IMG/VR virus record: IMGVR_UViG_3300017744_000017
Coordinates: 1 to 46,599 of that record
DNA: 46,599 bases
Reading direction: 5' to 3' (one strand)
Origin: a virus
The position numbers were made by a program, and so were the translations under genes. The notes below the pieces were generated by a model. That model was not told where the DNA came from. It was given only the letters and a program-made list of their open reading frames with translations, and ran no database searches. The first letter of the stretch is position 1. Each line of letters begins with the position of its first letter. Shown here in pieces: positions 37,859-46,455 of this stretch.

Positions 37859-38537
37859 TTTTTGCTCCGTAAGTAGATGACTTTTCAAGTGCAATAAAGT
37901 ATTGCGTTTCTGAAGTGATTGATTTGAAGTGAGAAATAAACTTCGTAGATGCAGATACTTCGTAGTCTTCACCCAACAACTTCATGTTAGATACTCCCAT
38001 AATAAAGTTAAAGTCAGCACCTTCGGGGAAACTGCCCTCAACCAATACAGAGAATGAGTTAGACGTGGAATCGTTTGTGTCGACTACTGTGATTTCAATC
38101 GAGTTTCCGTTTGGACGGATAGAGATATTATCGTAACCGAGCGCAGATGATGCACGTTTGATCTTACTTAGGGTTTCATTAGTAAGCAAGAATTTGACTT
38201 CACACTCAGGCATGACGATATCTTTCTTAGGTGCAGAGAGCATCTCAGGGTCAGAGTAGAAGTATTTCACCGATGATAAACCACTGCCGTCAGATACGGT
38301 ACAGAAGCTTTCACCGAAAGTAATTGATGGACGATCCACCAAAGACAACACAGACAAGAACTCAGAGAGATCATAGATGCCGAACGTATTCGGAAAACTC
38401 TCATCGATCTCAGCACGAGAAACGATGTTCTTTGCAATAGACATAGTCTTCAAGACGTTACCGCCATTGACTACGATATTTGGATTGATAGTCGAGAAGT
38501 TACGCAGTATCTCGACCGTGCGACTAGATAGTTCCAT
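37851..38537 (-). CDS. 45: Sliding clamp gp45
   Basis: 228 aa, same length as T4 gp45. It starts MELSSRTVEILRNFSTINPN and has IVVNGGNVLKTMSIAKNIVS, FGIYDLSEFLSVLSLVD, and FIMGVSNMKLLGEDYEVSAS near the C-terminus, all of the gp45 family. It tethers gp43 and is the coactivator of gp55 transcription at late promoters. A consensus promoter precedes it. Confidence 0.95.
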   Translation of the reverse strand: MELSSRTVEILRNFSTINPNIVVNGGNVLKTMSIAKNIVSRAEIDESFPNTFGIYDLSEFLSVLSLVDRPSITFGESFCTVSDGSGLSSVKYFYSDPEMLSAPKKDIVMPECEVKFLLTNETLSKIKRASSALGYDNISIRPNGNSIEITVVDTNDSTSNSFSVLVEGSFPEGADFNFIMGVSNMKLLGEDYEVSASTKFISHFKSITSETQYFIALEKSSTYGAKND

Positions 38538-38566
38538 TGTTTCTTTCCTCAGTTAATATGGTGACC

Positions 38567-38595
38567 ATTATATAACATTTGTGACCGTCTGTCAA
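38567..38595 (-). promoter_or_regulatory. Perfect consensus sigma-70 promoter upstream of gp45
   Basis: Minus strand TTGACA (38590-38595), 17-bp spacer, TATAAT (38567-38572). The gp46 stop (38592-38594) is the TGA within TTGACA. Drives gp45 about 30 bp downstream. Confidence 0.85.
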
Positions 38596-40316
38596 GTGCT
38601 TTCTCTCATTCGACTAAAGTTTTTATCTTTGATGAATGTCAACTTGCGTTCGAAGTGAGCATCCTCAAGTTCAGTCTTGTGGGAGATAACAAAGACATTG
38701 GTGTCATCTTTCAAAGTATCGATAATCTTCATAAGGTTATCAACCCCTTCACCGTCCAACGAAGAGTCGAACGTCTCATCGAGTATCAACAAATTAGTCG
38801 ATACTGAATTCTTCATCTTAGCAATCTGTCGCCATGTAAACAGCAGGGACAGATCGATACGTTGTTTCTCACCTTCGGAGAAAGAATCGTACGAGAACGT
38901 GTCGCGGTAACGTGACCGGATGGTCTCACTAAAACTATCGTCCAACTCAAAGTGGACAAAGAAATCTAGAATCTGCAAGTACTTGTTTGTCAATTCATTG
39001 ATGACTGGTACATACTGCTTGATGATCTTGGTCTTGATTCCTGTATCACGAAGTAACTCACTTGCGATTCGATTGTACGCAGCCCTCTCGTTCAAGACAA
39101 ACTTCTCATCTGTCCTTTCGTGTAATTCGGAATCTAGAGTCGTTAGATCTGTATTTGCCTGACCCATATCACCATGATTATCTGTCATTTCCTGTAGGTC
39201 ATGCTGTATCTTACCAATAGACCGTTGCAAACGACTGATAGTATGATTGTTATTGTTTAGATTATTCTGGTCAGCAAGACAATCTGAGAGTTGATTTTCA
39301 AGACTCACAATCTCTTCTTGATATTTCCCTTGTTGTTCCTCTGCCTTATCCATTGCCTGCTTGAGTTCTTTCGCTTTGAGATGAGCACACTCTTTCTTAT
39401 CATGTCTCAAATCTTCTGCGATGTCTTGGTCGCAAGTAGGACAGTGTTCATGGTTATCAAAGAACTTTGCCTCTTTGACTACCGCCTTGACTTGAGTCTT
39501 GAACTGAGCATAGTACTGATCTAGTTGTTGTTTACTAGAACGTACAATACCAAGACTCTCATTGATAGTAGGCAACAAAGTATTGACAGTCTCAGAGAGA
39601 GTCGCATTGACTGTGTTGAGTTCACTTATCTCTGTCTGTAGTTCTGATATCTCACTCTCTTTATCTTTACGATGCTGAGTGTTGATAGCAGTAAGGTCAC
39701 GGATATACTTCTTCTGTGAGTTTATCTTAGTCTTGACTACCTCAATAGAATGAGTGTTGTTCTCGAGCTCGCCTTTGAGGAGAGAGGTCTTTTCCTTGAG
39801 TAACATGTTCATCTTGGAGAAAATGTTGATGTCAAGGAGGTCTTCTATCACGTCACGCCTAGATGTTGAGTTGAGTTGCATGAAGGGAATAAAAGACGAC
39901 GAGCCGAGAACAACGATCTGGTGAAAACTCTTGTGAGACATCTGTAAGACGTTCTTCTCAAGAATCTCTTGATATTCACGTGCGTGTGAACTTTGGTTAA
40001 TCATAGTACCGTCTTTGTAGATTTCAAACTTAGCAGGTTTGATTCCACGCACTACACGGTATAGTACACCATTTACTGTGAATGTAACTTCGGTGACACA
40101 AGCTTTGTTGTTGATAGTGTTAACCAACTGGTTCTTGGTGATCTTACGATGTGCCTTACCAAACAATGCAAACGATAACGCATCAAGCATAGTAGACTTA
40201 CCGGCACCGTTCTCACCGACAATAAGGTTAGTCGGACTATCGAGAAAATTAATTTCGTTATAATAATCACCCGTCGAAAGAAAGTTCTTCCAACGTAGGG
40301 TTTCAAATTTAATCAT
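38592..40316 (-). CDS. 46: Recombination nuclease subunit gp46 (Rad50-like)
   Basis: 574 aa. The N-terminal MIKFETLRWKNFLSTGDYYN leads to Walker A LIVGENGAGKSTMLDALSFA. Two long coiled coils flank a zinc hook HEHCPTCDQDIAED (the CxxC). The C-terminus has the ABC signature DSFSEGEKQRIDLSLLFTWR and Walker B TNLLILDETFDSSLDGEG. It works with gp47 to resect DNA ends for recombination. ATGA overlap with gp47. Confidence 0.96.
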   Translation of the reverse strand: MIKFETLRWKNFLSTGDYYNEINFLDSPTNLIVGENGAGKSTMLDALSFALFGKAHRKITKNQLVNTINNKACVTEVTFTVNGVLYRVVRGIKPAKFEIYKDGTMINQSSHAREYQEILEKNVLQMSHKSFHQIVVLGSSSFIPFMQLNSTSRRDVIEDLLDINIFSKMNMLLKEKTSLLKGELENNTHSIEVVKTKINSQKKYIRDLTAINTQHRKDKESEISELQTEISELNTVNATLSETVNTLLPTINESLGIVRSSKQQLDQYYAQFKTQVKAVVKEAKFFDNHEHCPTCDQDIAEDLRHDKKECAHLKAKELKQAMDKAEEQQGKYQEEIVSLENQLSDCLADQNNLNNNNHTISRLQRSIGKIQHDLQEMTDNHGDMGQANTDLTTLDSELHERTDEKFVLNERAAYNRIASELLRDTGIKTKIIKQYVPVINELTNKYLQILDFFVHFELDDSFSETIRSRYRDTFSYDSFSEGEKQRIDLSLLFTWRQIAKMKNSVSTNLLILDETFDSSLDGEGVDNLMKIIDTLKDDTNVFVISHKTELEDAHFERKLTFIKDKNFSRMREST

Positions 40317-41371
40317 GCAATCTCTACACTCTGTGCTTCAATCATTAATTCAGATACTACAGATTTGATTCGTTCTTTATCTAGATCTGTTTCGACTTCT
40401 TTGATATAATTATACACTAAAGTTTCGGTGTCGTCAATAGTTATATCAGCATCCGAGACATTTTCTCCACGAAATTCTCTGAAGTCCTCAGCAATCTTTA
40501 ATTCATGGATTTTCTGTTGCTGGATTCTTTCAACGTATCGTTCAAACTTTTTGATATCAGAACGGTTGACCACGATCAACTTAACAAACTTGCCGTCTAA
40601 ATGAGAGAGATCCTCAAAGTAGTTCACTGTATCTTCATCATAGTGAATCTTATGGAACAGGGCAACGGTATTGCGTACAGGAGTCATCTCGCGAGTATCG
40701 GTGTCATAGACGTGAAAGAACTTAGGATCGTGGGCATCGTTCCAAAAGAATTCCATCTGCGAACCTAGATAGGTAATATTACCTTTACTGGACTTGGTGT
40801 GAAAGTGTCCGGACAACACAGTCTCGAAGCGTTCTAGTGGCTTTGGATCCATACCACTGTGACAGACAATACCTTTGTCCATCTCAAACCCTGCAAGTTC
40901 GAAGTGACCGCCGATGACATCAGCACCACAGTTGTCTAAGAAGGTCAATATTTCTTTCTCATTCTCAGGACATATCCAAGGAACGAGTCCAAACTTGACA
41001 CCGCCATAATCACGCACGATAGGGTCCATAAGGATATCCACTTCGTTAATGTAGTGACCCATCAACTCTTTCAGTGAGTTCAACTCGATAGTATTCTTGA
41101 AGTAAACGTCGTGGTTGCCTGGAATGATATCCATGTGAATATTATACTCACGGAGTTTATCCAAGAAGATTTGGCGGTTATGGTTTAACGCTTTGAGGTT
41201 GATAGTCTTACGGTTGTCATAGTAGTCACCCAGATGTAGAATCTGAGTAATACCATTTTCACGAAGATACGGAAAGAACACCTCACCATAGAAGCGTTCC
41301 TGATAGTCCATAAAGATATCCGAAGAATTACGACATCCGCAGTGGGTGTCGTTAAGTATTGCTATTTTCAT
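40313..41371 (-). CDS. 47: Recombination nuclease subunit gp47 (Mre11-like)
   Basis: 352 aa calcineurin-like phosphoesterase. The metal motifs are LNDTHCGCRNSSDI (DxH), QILHLGDYYDNRK (GDxxD), MDIIPGNHDVYFKNT (GNHD) and VLSGHFHTKSS (GHxH). It pairs with gp46 and is translated in the same operon; a consensus promoter lies 31 bp upstream. Length fits T4 gp47 (about 340 aa). Confidence 0.96.
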   Translation of the reverse strand: MKIAILNDTHCGCRNSSDIFMDYQERFYGEVFFPYLRENGITQILHLGDYYDNRKTINLKALNHNRQIFLDKLREYNIHMDIIPGNHDVYFKNTIELNSLKELMGHYINEVDILMDPIVRDYGGVKFGLVPWICPENEKEILTFLDNCGADVIGGHFELAGFEMDKGIVCHSGMDPKPLERFETVLSGHFHTKSSKGNITYLGSQMEFFWNDAHDPKFFHVYDTDTREMTPVRNTVALFHKIHYDEDTVNYFEDLSHLDGKFVKLIVVNRSDIKKFERYVERIQQQKIHELKIAEDFREFRGENVSDADITIDDTETLVYNYIKEVETDLDKERIKSVVSELMIEAQSVEIA

Positions 41372-41401
41372 AAATGACTCAACTCAATTTATATGACGAC
41401 T

Positions 41402-41430
41402 ATTATACTACAAAATAAGGTTTCTGTCAA
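41402..41430 (-). promoter_or_regulatory. Perfect consensus sigma-70 promoter upstream of gp47/gp46
   Basis: Minus strand TTGACA (41425-41430), 17-bp spacer, TATAAT (41402-41407), 31 bp upstream of the gp47 start. Confidence 0.85.
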
Positions 41431-41436
41431 GAGCCT

Positions 41437-42024
41437 TTATTCTAGATAGTCGGATAAATCTGAGTCAACATAAACAGCACGTTTCTTTCTCTTCTTCTCT
41501 TCTTTTGCGTATTCTTTGAATTCTGCATCTGCGCCTTTGACAAGATCGATACGCTGTCTCAAAGTATCAACGAAAGGAGAACTTTGTTGTTGGAAAGAAC
41601 CACCTTCGTCATCACCCATGAAGGAACCTATATCTGCCTCAGCAATATACTTCATCTTGATGTCTTGTTGTTTCTTTTCCTTCTGTATCCTACGCAAGAA
41701 TGCATACCATGATATCTGTGTGAAGTATGCGAAGGCGTTAGGTTTACCCGAACGGGTTGCCGCCTCGATATCATAATTCTCTATTGCCTTCAGACAGTTC
41801 TCTACCGCATCCATAACCATTTCTTCCCGATAGGTATAACGAACGAAGTTTGCTTTATGAGATAGTCCTTCTGCAATCTTTAAAAAACAAGTAGCAATAT
41901 AATTAGTCACCACAGGATGTGGACTGCCTTGTTCTTTAGCCTCCATTACAGTTGTACAGTAATCAACAACTGCATTAGAGAAGTCCCGATTATTTACGTA
42001 ATGTGGTTTTTCTTTTGGTTTCAT
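41437..42024 (-). CDS. 55: Late sigma factor gp55
   Basis: 195 aa. Compared with T4 gp55, the helical sigma-2-like core is seen in VTNYIATCFLKIAEGLSHKA, REEMVMDAVENCLKAIENYD and NAFAYFTQISWYAFLRRIQK. The C-terminus VDSDLSDYLE is the clamp-binding tail that links it to gp45. It directs host RNA polymerase to TATAAATA promoters, several of which are seen in this window. A consensus early promoter precedes it. Confidence 0.93.
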   Translation of the reverse strand: MKPKEKPHYVNNRDFSNAVVDYCTTVMEAKEQGSPHPVVTNYIATCFLKIAEGLSHKANFVRYTYREEMVMDAVENCLKAIENYDIEAATRSGKPNAFAYFTQISWYAFLRRIQKEKKQQDIKMKYIAEADIGSFMGDDEGGSFQQQSSPFVDTLRQRIDLVKGADAEFKEYAKEEKKRKKRAVYVDSDLSDYLE

Positions 42025-42052
42025 ATTATATTACTCGTTTAATTTAGTAGTT

Positions 42053-42081
42053 ATTATACCAAATAAACACTCGTGTGTCAA
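42053..42081 (-). promoter_or_regulatory. Perfect consensus sigma-70 promoter upstream of gp55
   Basis: Minus strand TTGACA (42076-42081), 17-bp spacer, TATAAT (42053-42058), 29 bp before gp55. The TGA stop of the cytidylyltransferase-like gene (42078-42080) lies inside TTGACA. Confidence 0.85.
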
Positions 42082-42488
42082 TTAGTTTCTACTACTCTCC
42101 GGCGTAAATCGCTAGATGAAAATCTGTGAGAGCGTTCATTGAAGTATAACTGTATACCTCTTTTCCTACATATGTCCTTTCCAGTAAAGTCTTTGTCCCT
42201 GTACTCTTCACCAAGTATTCGTAGGTCGATCTGATACATGGCCAAGATGTCTTCTAAGTCCTGTTCTGTCACATAGGGAATAATTTCGTCTACGTAACCT
42301 ACGGCATTAAGTTGTGAGTATCTCTCTACAATAGTCTGCACTGGTGCGTTCTTGTAGTCACGATCTAAAGAAGGATTTACCTGTAACCCACATATCAAAT
42401 AATCACAATGCGCTTTAGCATCTCTGAGCATGGCAACATGACCAGAATGAAGTAAGTCAAATGAAGAACAAGTAAACCCAACTACCAT
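42078..42488 (-). CDS. Cytidylyltransferase-like protein (TagD type)
   Basis: 136 aa, the size of glycerol-3-phosphate cytidylyltransferase. The signature VVGFTCSSFDLLHSGHVAML contains HSGH. RYSQLNAVGYVDEIIPYV and GEEYRDKDFTGKD follow, and RSHRFSSSDLRRRV replaces the RTxGISTT block. It would activate a polyol phosphate or similar molecule with CTP. Such genes occur in marine phages near LPS-like sugar genes. Its start overlaps the stop of the HExxH-like gene by one base. Confidence 0.8.
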   Translation of the reverse strand: MVVGFTCSSFDLLHSGHVAMLRDAKAHCDYLICGLQVNPSLDRDYKNAPVQTIVERYSQLNAVGYVDEIIPYVTEQDLEDILAMYQIDLRILGEEYRDKDFTGKDICRKRGIQLYFNERSHRFSSSDLRRRVVETN

Positions 42489-42856
42489 TACAATTTACTT
42501 CTTTGTTTGACCAACATGTCCCTGACTCTTTCATGAGTAACGTTTAACCCATAGAGTGTGCAAATATACGTGGTATATCGGTCGTAGTCCTGAGGCAGAC
42601 CAAGAAGTTCTCTCTGCTTAATCTGAGTAGCGTATCCTTCAATTTCTGCCTTGAGACGATACTCATCATTGAACTGATACCAAATAAAGTGTGTACCGAA
42701 GGTTCTCCAGAACTGACGTACATGTACCTTTTCATGCTCTATCAAAGGAACGTTGTTCCTGTATCCTCGACGAACAAAAATAATGGGACCGAAGACAAAT
42801 GCGGCAAATCTCTTCGGAATAAAGGTACTTATCGTTAAAATTATATAATATTTCAT
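42488..42856 (-). CDS. Small HExxH-motif metallopeptidase-like protein
   Basis: 122 aa. The N-terminus (MKYYIILTISTFIPKRFAAF) is hydrophobic and may be membrane-associated. VPLIEHEKVHVRQFWRTFGT contains HEKVH, the zinc-binding HExxH motif, and RLKAEIEGYATQIKQ could supply the third Glu ligand about 25 residues on, as in M48/M56-like gluzincins. It is the second HExxH protein in the window. Substrate unknown. A plus-strand promoter faces away from its start at 42865. Confidence 0.6.
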   Translation of the reverse strand: MKYYIILTISTFIPKRFAAFVFGPIIFVRRGYRNNVPLIEHEKVHVRQFWRTFGTHFIWYQFNDEYRLKAEIEGYATQIKQRELLGLPQDYDRYTTYICTLYGLNVTHERVRDMLVKQRSKL

Positions 42857-42864
42857 TTTGCCCT

Positions 42865-42893
42865 TGACAAAGGTTATTTTATGGTGTATAATC
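42865..42893 (+). promoter_or_regulatory. Near-perfect sigma-70 promoter on the plus strand (antisense)
   Basis: Plus strand TTGACA (42865-42870), 17-bp spacer, TATAAT (42888-42893). It is the only convincing plus-strand promoter I found and points into the 3' end of the minus-strand gene at 42924. No sizeable plus-strand gene follows, so an antisense RNA or a non-canonical use is implied. Confidence 0.65.
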
Positions 42894-42923
42894 TAGCTTG
42901 TAGTCCAGAGGGAATATAAGCAA

Positions 42924-43358
42924 CTAATTCATTAACATCCCATCTACATCTGAGTCGATTTCATCTTCTTTATTCATCTCATCCAACCAATCTTCTAAAG
43001 ATCTGTCGTCTTCATGGAAATCATCTTCAAGTTTAACTTCAGAGTAATTCTCTTCCAAGTACCTCGCCATCTCATCTAAAGCAGTCCTATACTGTTCAAC
43101 CATTTCCTTAGCGGGAATAGCAAGAGACATAATCTTGTCAGTAAAAAGTAACATCACATTAATAGGAGTATCTTGATACACCATGTAAGTTTTAAAAGTA
43201 AAGAACTTCTCACCATTCTTCAACGTATTCTGCATCAAGCTCATTGCGTTATTAACAACAATATGCTCTGGGTCCTCATCCAGTACCTCACAGATAACTT
43301 CTTCACCCGTGATTAATTTCAAGTGTCTAACCGAAGAATCCTTCTTCATCATTATCAT
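42924..43358 (-). CDS. Conserved small protein with Sm/Lsm-like N-terminus (144 aa)
   Basis: The N-terminal half, VRHLKLITGEEVICEVLDED then HIVVNNAMSLMQ, has the strand pattern of an Sm/Lsm-like barrel (lxTGEeiig.v), followed by FKTYMVYQDTPINVMLLFTD. The C-terminal 45 residues are acidic (DDFHEDDRSLEDWLDEMNKE). Similar proteins are known next to UvsW in marine T4-like phages (memory). It overlaps the uvsW end by 32 nt. Function unknown; the antisense promoter at 42865 faces its 3' end. Confidence 0.65.
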   Translation of the reverse strand: MIMMKKDSSVRHLKLITGEEVICEVLDEDPEHIVVNNAMSLMQNTLKNGEKFFTFKTYMVYQDTPINVMLLFTDKIMSLAIPAKEMVEQYRTALDEMARYLEENYSEVKLEDDFHEDDRSLEDWLDEMNKEDEIDSDVDGMLMN

Positions 43359-44850
43359 TTACTCTTATAGGTTTTAGGTCAATGGGATAGATTTTATATC
43401 TGAACCCTTCTTTAGTATATATCTTTATTCTTTCGGCGCTATGTTTCAAAGTAAAATTCTTATGAGATTTGACATGGAGATCGTCAGCGATATCAATAAG
43501 CTTAGTAGTCCGACCATCGTCAGACTGACGCAAGCCCCTGCCAATTGACTGGAGCACCTTAACTTGAGATTTCGACGGAGTCGCAAATACAATATTATGC
43601 AAATTGCGGATGTTGATGCCAGTGCTGAAAGTGCCAAGAGAGGCAACAATAATTGAGTCATTTTCTTTCTCTACAATACCACGTATCTGTTCACGGTCAG
43701 TAGCATCAACCTCACCTGAAACATAGAATACTTTTCTTCCTTCAGGTGCGAGATCTTTAATCATTTCATATAATACTTTACCGTGCTTCTCTACAAACTG
43801 AAACATAACCAAGGTATTACCTTTTTGATCCAATGCAATCTTACTTATAAACTTATTACGTGGTTCATATGTAACAATATAGTCGAGCTCTTCTTGGTAG
43901 GTTTTATCTTTCATCATATTACAAATATCATTATGATACCGTAATAACAATATTGAGATATCCAACTCCGCAAGCTGTTTGTTCTTCTGTAACTCCACGG
44001 TACGTGTCACCGTAAACGTCGGTCCAAATAAACCTTCTAGCACCAACTTGTTAGTCTCAGTACCATCCAGTGTCCCTGTGAGACCGAATCTATACTGTGC
44101 TTCTGTGCACTTGTCCATCATAGTAGACAATGACTTTGCTTTGAAAAGATGTACTTCATCTCCAAAGATAGTATTAAACTGTGAGAACCATTCTGGACCA
44201 AACTTGTAGATAGACTGCCACGTGGAGATTATGACACGTTTGTCAGTAACCTTTTCTTTACCGGAGTATATCTTATGGCAGAACTCTTCGGTGTCATAAC
44301 CGTAGTCAGCAAAGTCTTTGTACATCTGCTCCACCAAAGAGGTAGTTGGGACAATGACCAATATCTTCCCTTCGGTCACCTCATAGCAGTACCTCAATAG
44401 ATTGTATATGATGAATGACTTACCACTACCTGTAGGACTGAGTAACAGACAGCGTCTATTCTCGACCCCGTGTGCGATTGCTTTGTACTGATAGTCTCTA
44501 GGTTTGAACGGACTCTCCAGTAGAGACAAGAAGTCAATCAATGCTGGATGGTCTATGTCCTCTTTGAAAGAGGGTATCCCATAAACTTCATGTTCGAGTA
44601 TTTCAAGTTGGTAAAAACGATCGGCACAAAATCTTCGTAGGTGCTGATACAATCCCACGTTCATTTGTTTTGAAACCATGTTGTACAGTTTCACCTTCCC
44701 GTCCCAGTGTCGAGATTTGAATGCCGGCATGAATTTATAGCCAGGCACGAAAAAAGAGAAGTATTCCCTCAACTCTTGTTCCTGTGCTGGATGAGCCTCT
44801 ACCATAAAATGGGAGTGGTCTTTCATCCTGATTCGTATCTTGTTATCCAC
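43327..44850 (-). CDS. uvsW: UvsW-type SF2 helicase
   Basis: 507 aa from a GTG at 44850 overlapping the UvsY stop; a TTG at 44874 is also possible. The N-terminal domain EYFSFFVPGYKFMPAFKSRH is typical of UvsW. SF2 motifs are CLLLSPTGSGKSFIIYNLLR (I), TIFGDEVHLFKAKS (II, DEVH), RFGLTGTLDGTETN (III), ASLGTFSTGINIRNL (V) and SIGRGLRQSDDG (VI). It remodels branched DNA and R-loops and shuts off origin replication. The C-terminus DEEGFFG may bind the clamp. Confidence 0.95.
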   Translation of the reverse strand: MDNKIRIRMKDHSHFMVEAHPAQEQELREYFSFFVPGYKFMPAFKSRHWDGKVKLYNMVSKQMNVGLYQHLRRFCADRFYQLEILEHEVYGIPSFKEDIDHPALIDFLSLLESPFKPRDYQYKAIAHGVENRRCLLLSPTGSGKSFIIYNLLRYCYEVTEGKILVIVPTTSLVEQMYKDFADYGYDTEEFCHKIYSGKEKVTDKRVIISTWQSIYKFGPEWFSQFNTIFGDEVHLFKAKSLSTMMDKCTEAQYRFGLTGTLDGTETNKLVLEGLFGPTFTVTRTVELQKNKQLAELDISILLLRYHNDICNMMKDKTYQEELDYIVTYEPRNKFISKIALDQKGNTLVMFQFVEKHGKVLYEMIKDLAPEGRKVFYVSGEVDATDREQIRGIVEKENDSIIVASLGTFSTGINIRNLHNIVFATPSKSQVKVLQSIGRGLRQSDDGRTTKLIDIADDLHVKSHKNFTLKHSAERIKIYTKEGFRYKIYPIDLKPIRVNDNDEEGFFG

Positions 44851-45289
44851 CGGCTTCGAACTTTCTCCAATCAATCATATTCTTAACTGTCTGGTGTCGC
44901 CACTTCAAAGTATCGACGATGTTACTTAGGGTTTCGATAAGTGTCTTATGATAGACGATCTTCTCTTCAGACTTTTGTATCTCAGGGTCTGAATCGTAGT
45001 AGTAGTCCATCTCACCCTTTAGCATACGGAGACCATTGAATGGATCTAAATCCCATCCACTAGCTAACACCTCTTCTTGAGACATCTTTCCGTTGTAGTA
45101 TAAGAACTTTTGTTTGAGTAACGTCTTCTGGTTGTTTTCAGAACGTTTGAGTTGTAACTTGGCGAGTGCCAGATACTGTAAGTATTTTGCATGTAGTGAG
45201 GGAGTCTGTCGGGAGACTTCGTCCAATTGGTGCTGTGATATCTCACAGTCTTCACGCCACTCTTTGAGAATGGATTCTAAATCAATCAT
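44843..45289 (-). CDS. uvsY: Recombination mediator UvsY
   Basis: 148 aa, T4 UvsY is 137. Helical throughout: MIDLESILKEWREDCEISQH, HAKYLQYLALAKLQLKRSEN, YYNGKMSQEEVLASGWDLDP and ETLSNIVDTLKWRHQTVKNM. All agree with the UvsY family. It loads UvsX on gp32-covered ssDNA. It shares the transcript with uvsW, as in T4, and follows a promoter at 45319. Confidence 0.92.
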   Translation of the reverse strand: MIDLESILKEWREDCEISQHQLDEVSRQTPSLHAKYLQYLALAKLQLKRSENNQKTLLKQKFLYYNGKMSQEEVLASGWDLDPFNGLRMLKGEMDYYYDSDPEIQKSEEKIVYHKTLIETLSNIVDTLKWRHQTVKNMIDWRKFEAGG

Positions 45290-45318
45290 ATAATAACCTT
45301 ATTTCACTGTAACTATAT

Positions 45319-45347
45319 AGTATAACACTAAGTCGTTATAAAGTCAA
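45319..45347 (-). promoter_or_regulatory. Sigma-70 promoter upstream of uvsY
   Basis: Minus strand TTGACT (45342-45347), 17-bp spacer, TATACT (45319-45324), 30 bp before the UvsY start. It overlaps the 3' end of the preceding oxygenase-like gene. Confidence 0.65.
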
Positions 45348-45972
45348 TACAATCTTTCCAGTAATCTTCATCATGTCCTAGGACATAACTGAGGGTCATT
45401 CGATAACAGTCGGTTCTTGCGGCGTGATAAACCACATCACCAGATCCATATGCGCCAAAGTGTCCAGCCTTGAGATTCCACCCCTGTTCGTCTTGAATAG
45501 TAATGACTTCTTGGGTCTTTGGATCGACATATTTAAACCACCCATCTCCTCTTTCTGACCAAGTAAAGATGAGGTTATATGCGGAGGCGTTTGCATTGTT
45601 ATGCCAACCGATAAATCCTTGGGGTGGATATAACGTGGAAAGGGCACTGTGTTGCACTCCCAGTTCTTCGGTCAAAGACGCATTTAAATTATGCCAAGTC
45701 TTTGCGTACTCTTCTGGGTGTGTACCCTTGTAATGGTCGGGTTTGATAGGATAACATACTGACGTGGAGGCGGCACCATCATGCTTTTCTCCCATGTCAA
45801 TGACTCTCCACATCTCATCTTCACCAGTGTAGTGATCTTCTTTACCCTTCATCTCCGGAAACATACAAGTGTTAGTATTCTCCGGTTGATAGAGTTCTCG
45901 ATAGGTATAGCGGAAGTCTTCAAGAATGCTTAGTACTTCTGGATTCTTGATTTGAAACTTGGTTAAACTCAT
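45328..45972 (-). CDS. 2OG-Fe(II)-oxygenase-like protein, paralogue B
   Basis: 214 aa. Shared with the gene at 22792: LSTLYPPQGFIGWHNNANAS, NLIFTWSERGDGWFKYVD, VITIQDEQGWNLKAGHFG and VVYHAARTDCYRMTLSYVLG. These give a proximal GWH, a distal YHAA and an Arg before T-L-S-Y, like prolyl-hydroxylase folds, but the HxD acid is replaced (HNN). The two copies agree over about 100 residues and differ at the ends, so they probably act on different targets. It overlaps the tail-tube-like gene by 4 nt. Confidence 0.65.
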   Translation of the reverse strand: MSLTKFQIKNPEVLSILEDFRYTYRELYQPENTNTCMFPEMKGKEDHYTGEDEMWRVIDMGEKHDGAASTSVCYPIKPDHYKGTHPEEYAKTWHNLNASLTEELGVQHSALSTLYPPQGFIGWHNNANASAYNLIFTWSERGDGWFKYVDPKTQEVITIQDEQGWNLKAGHFGAYGSGDVVYHAARTDCYRMTLSYVLGHDEDYWKDCIDFITT

Positions 45973-46433
45973 GACAGAACAAATTCACTAAATCTGAAAG
46001 TAGTATCAAAGTTGATATATGTAACATCGCCAGTGGTTGATGTTAATTCGATAGAACCCAACTGTGTCGGTATGCAGTTCTTGTAGAGAATCTGAGCACA
46101 GAAGTTGTTATGACTCGTAAGCACGATGACTCTAATGTCATGATAAGGGTCACCCTCACCGTAGACAGAACCCTCTAACCATTTTTGAACTTCTTTGTAT
46201 GCAGTCATGTCCTCATCTAGAATGAGACTTAGATTGAGTTCACCGTAATTAATAGTGTCGCCAGGAACAGGTAGTCCCGTTATTCTAGGCACGGCGACCT
46301 CTACCGCAGAAACAGTCGAGCCTGGGTGTTGTACGGACTGCGCAAAAAATTCTAGGTTACCATAATTCTCGCGTTCGATTATTACACGAAATCCGGTAGG
46401 TTGTAAAAAGTTTTTGTTATCTGTGAGTGCCAT
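45969..46433 (-). CDS. Tail-tube-like virion protein (gp19/gp54-type fold)
   Basis: 154 aa. It starts MALTDNKNFLQPTGFRVIIE and contains LEFFAQSVQHPGSTV, ITGLPVPGDTINYGELNLSL, ILDEDMTAYKEVQKWLEG and ITYINFDTTFRFSEFVL-like ends. The pattern PTGF.v.i......leffaqsv..Pg....e......pGd.i.yg.L.l.f.lDEdm..y.ev..Wl is that of T4-like tail tube and baseplate-tube paralogues in marine myoviruses. T4 gp19 is about 163 aa. A late promoter box lies 23 bp upstream. Confidence 0.75.
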   Translation of the reverse strand: MALTDNKNFLQPTGFRVIIERENYGNLEFFAQSVQHPGSTVSAVEVAVPRITGLPVPGDTINYGELNLSLILDEDMTAYKEVQKWLEGSVYGEGDPYHDIRVIVLTSHNNFCAQILYKNCIPTQLGSIELTSTTGDVTYINFDTTFRFSEFVLS

Positions 46434-46455
46434 AATGTATCCTCTGTATGCATCT

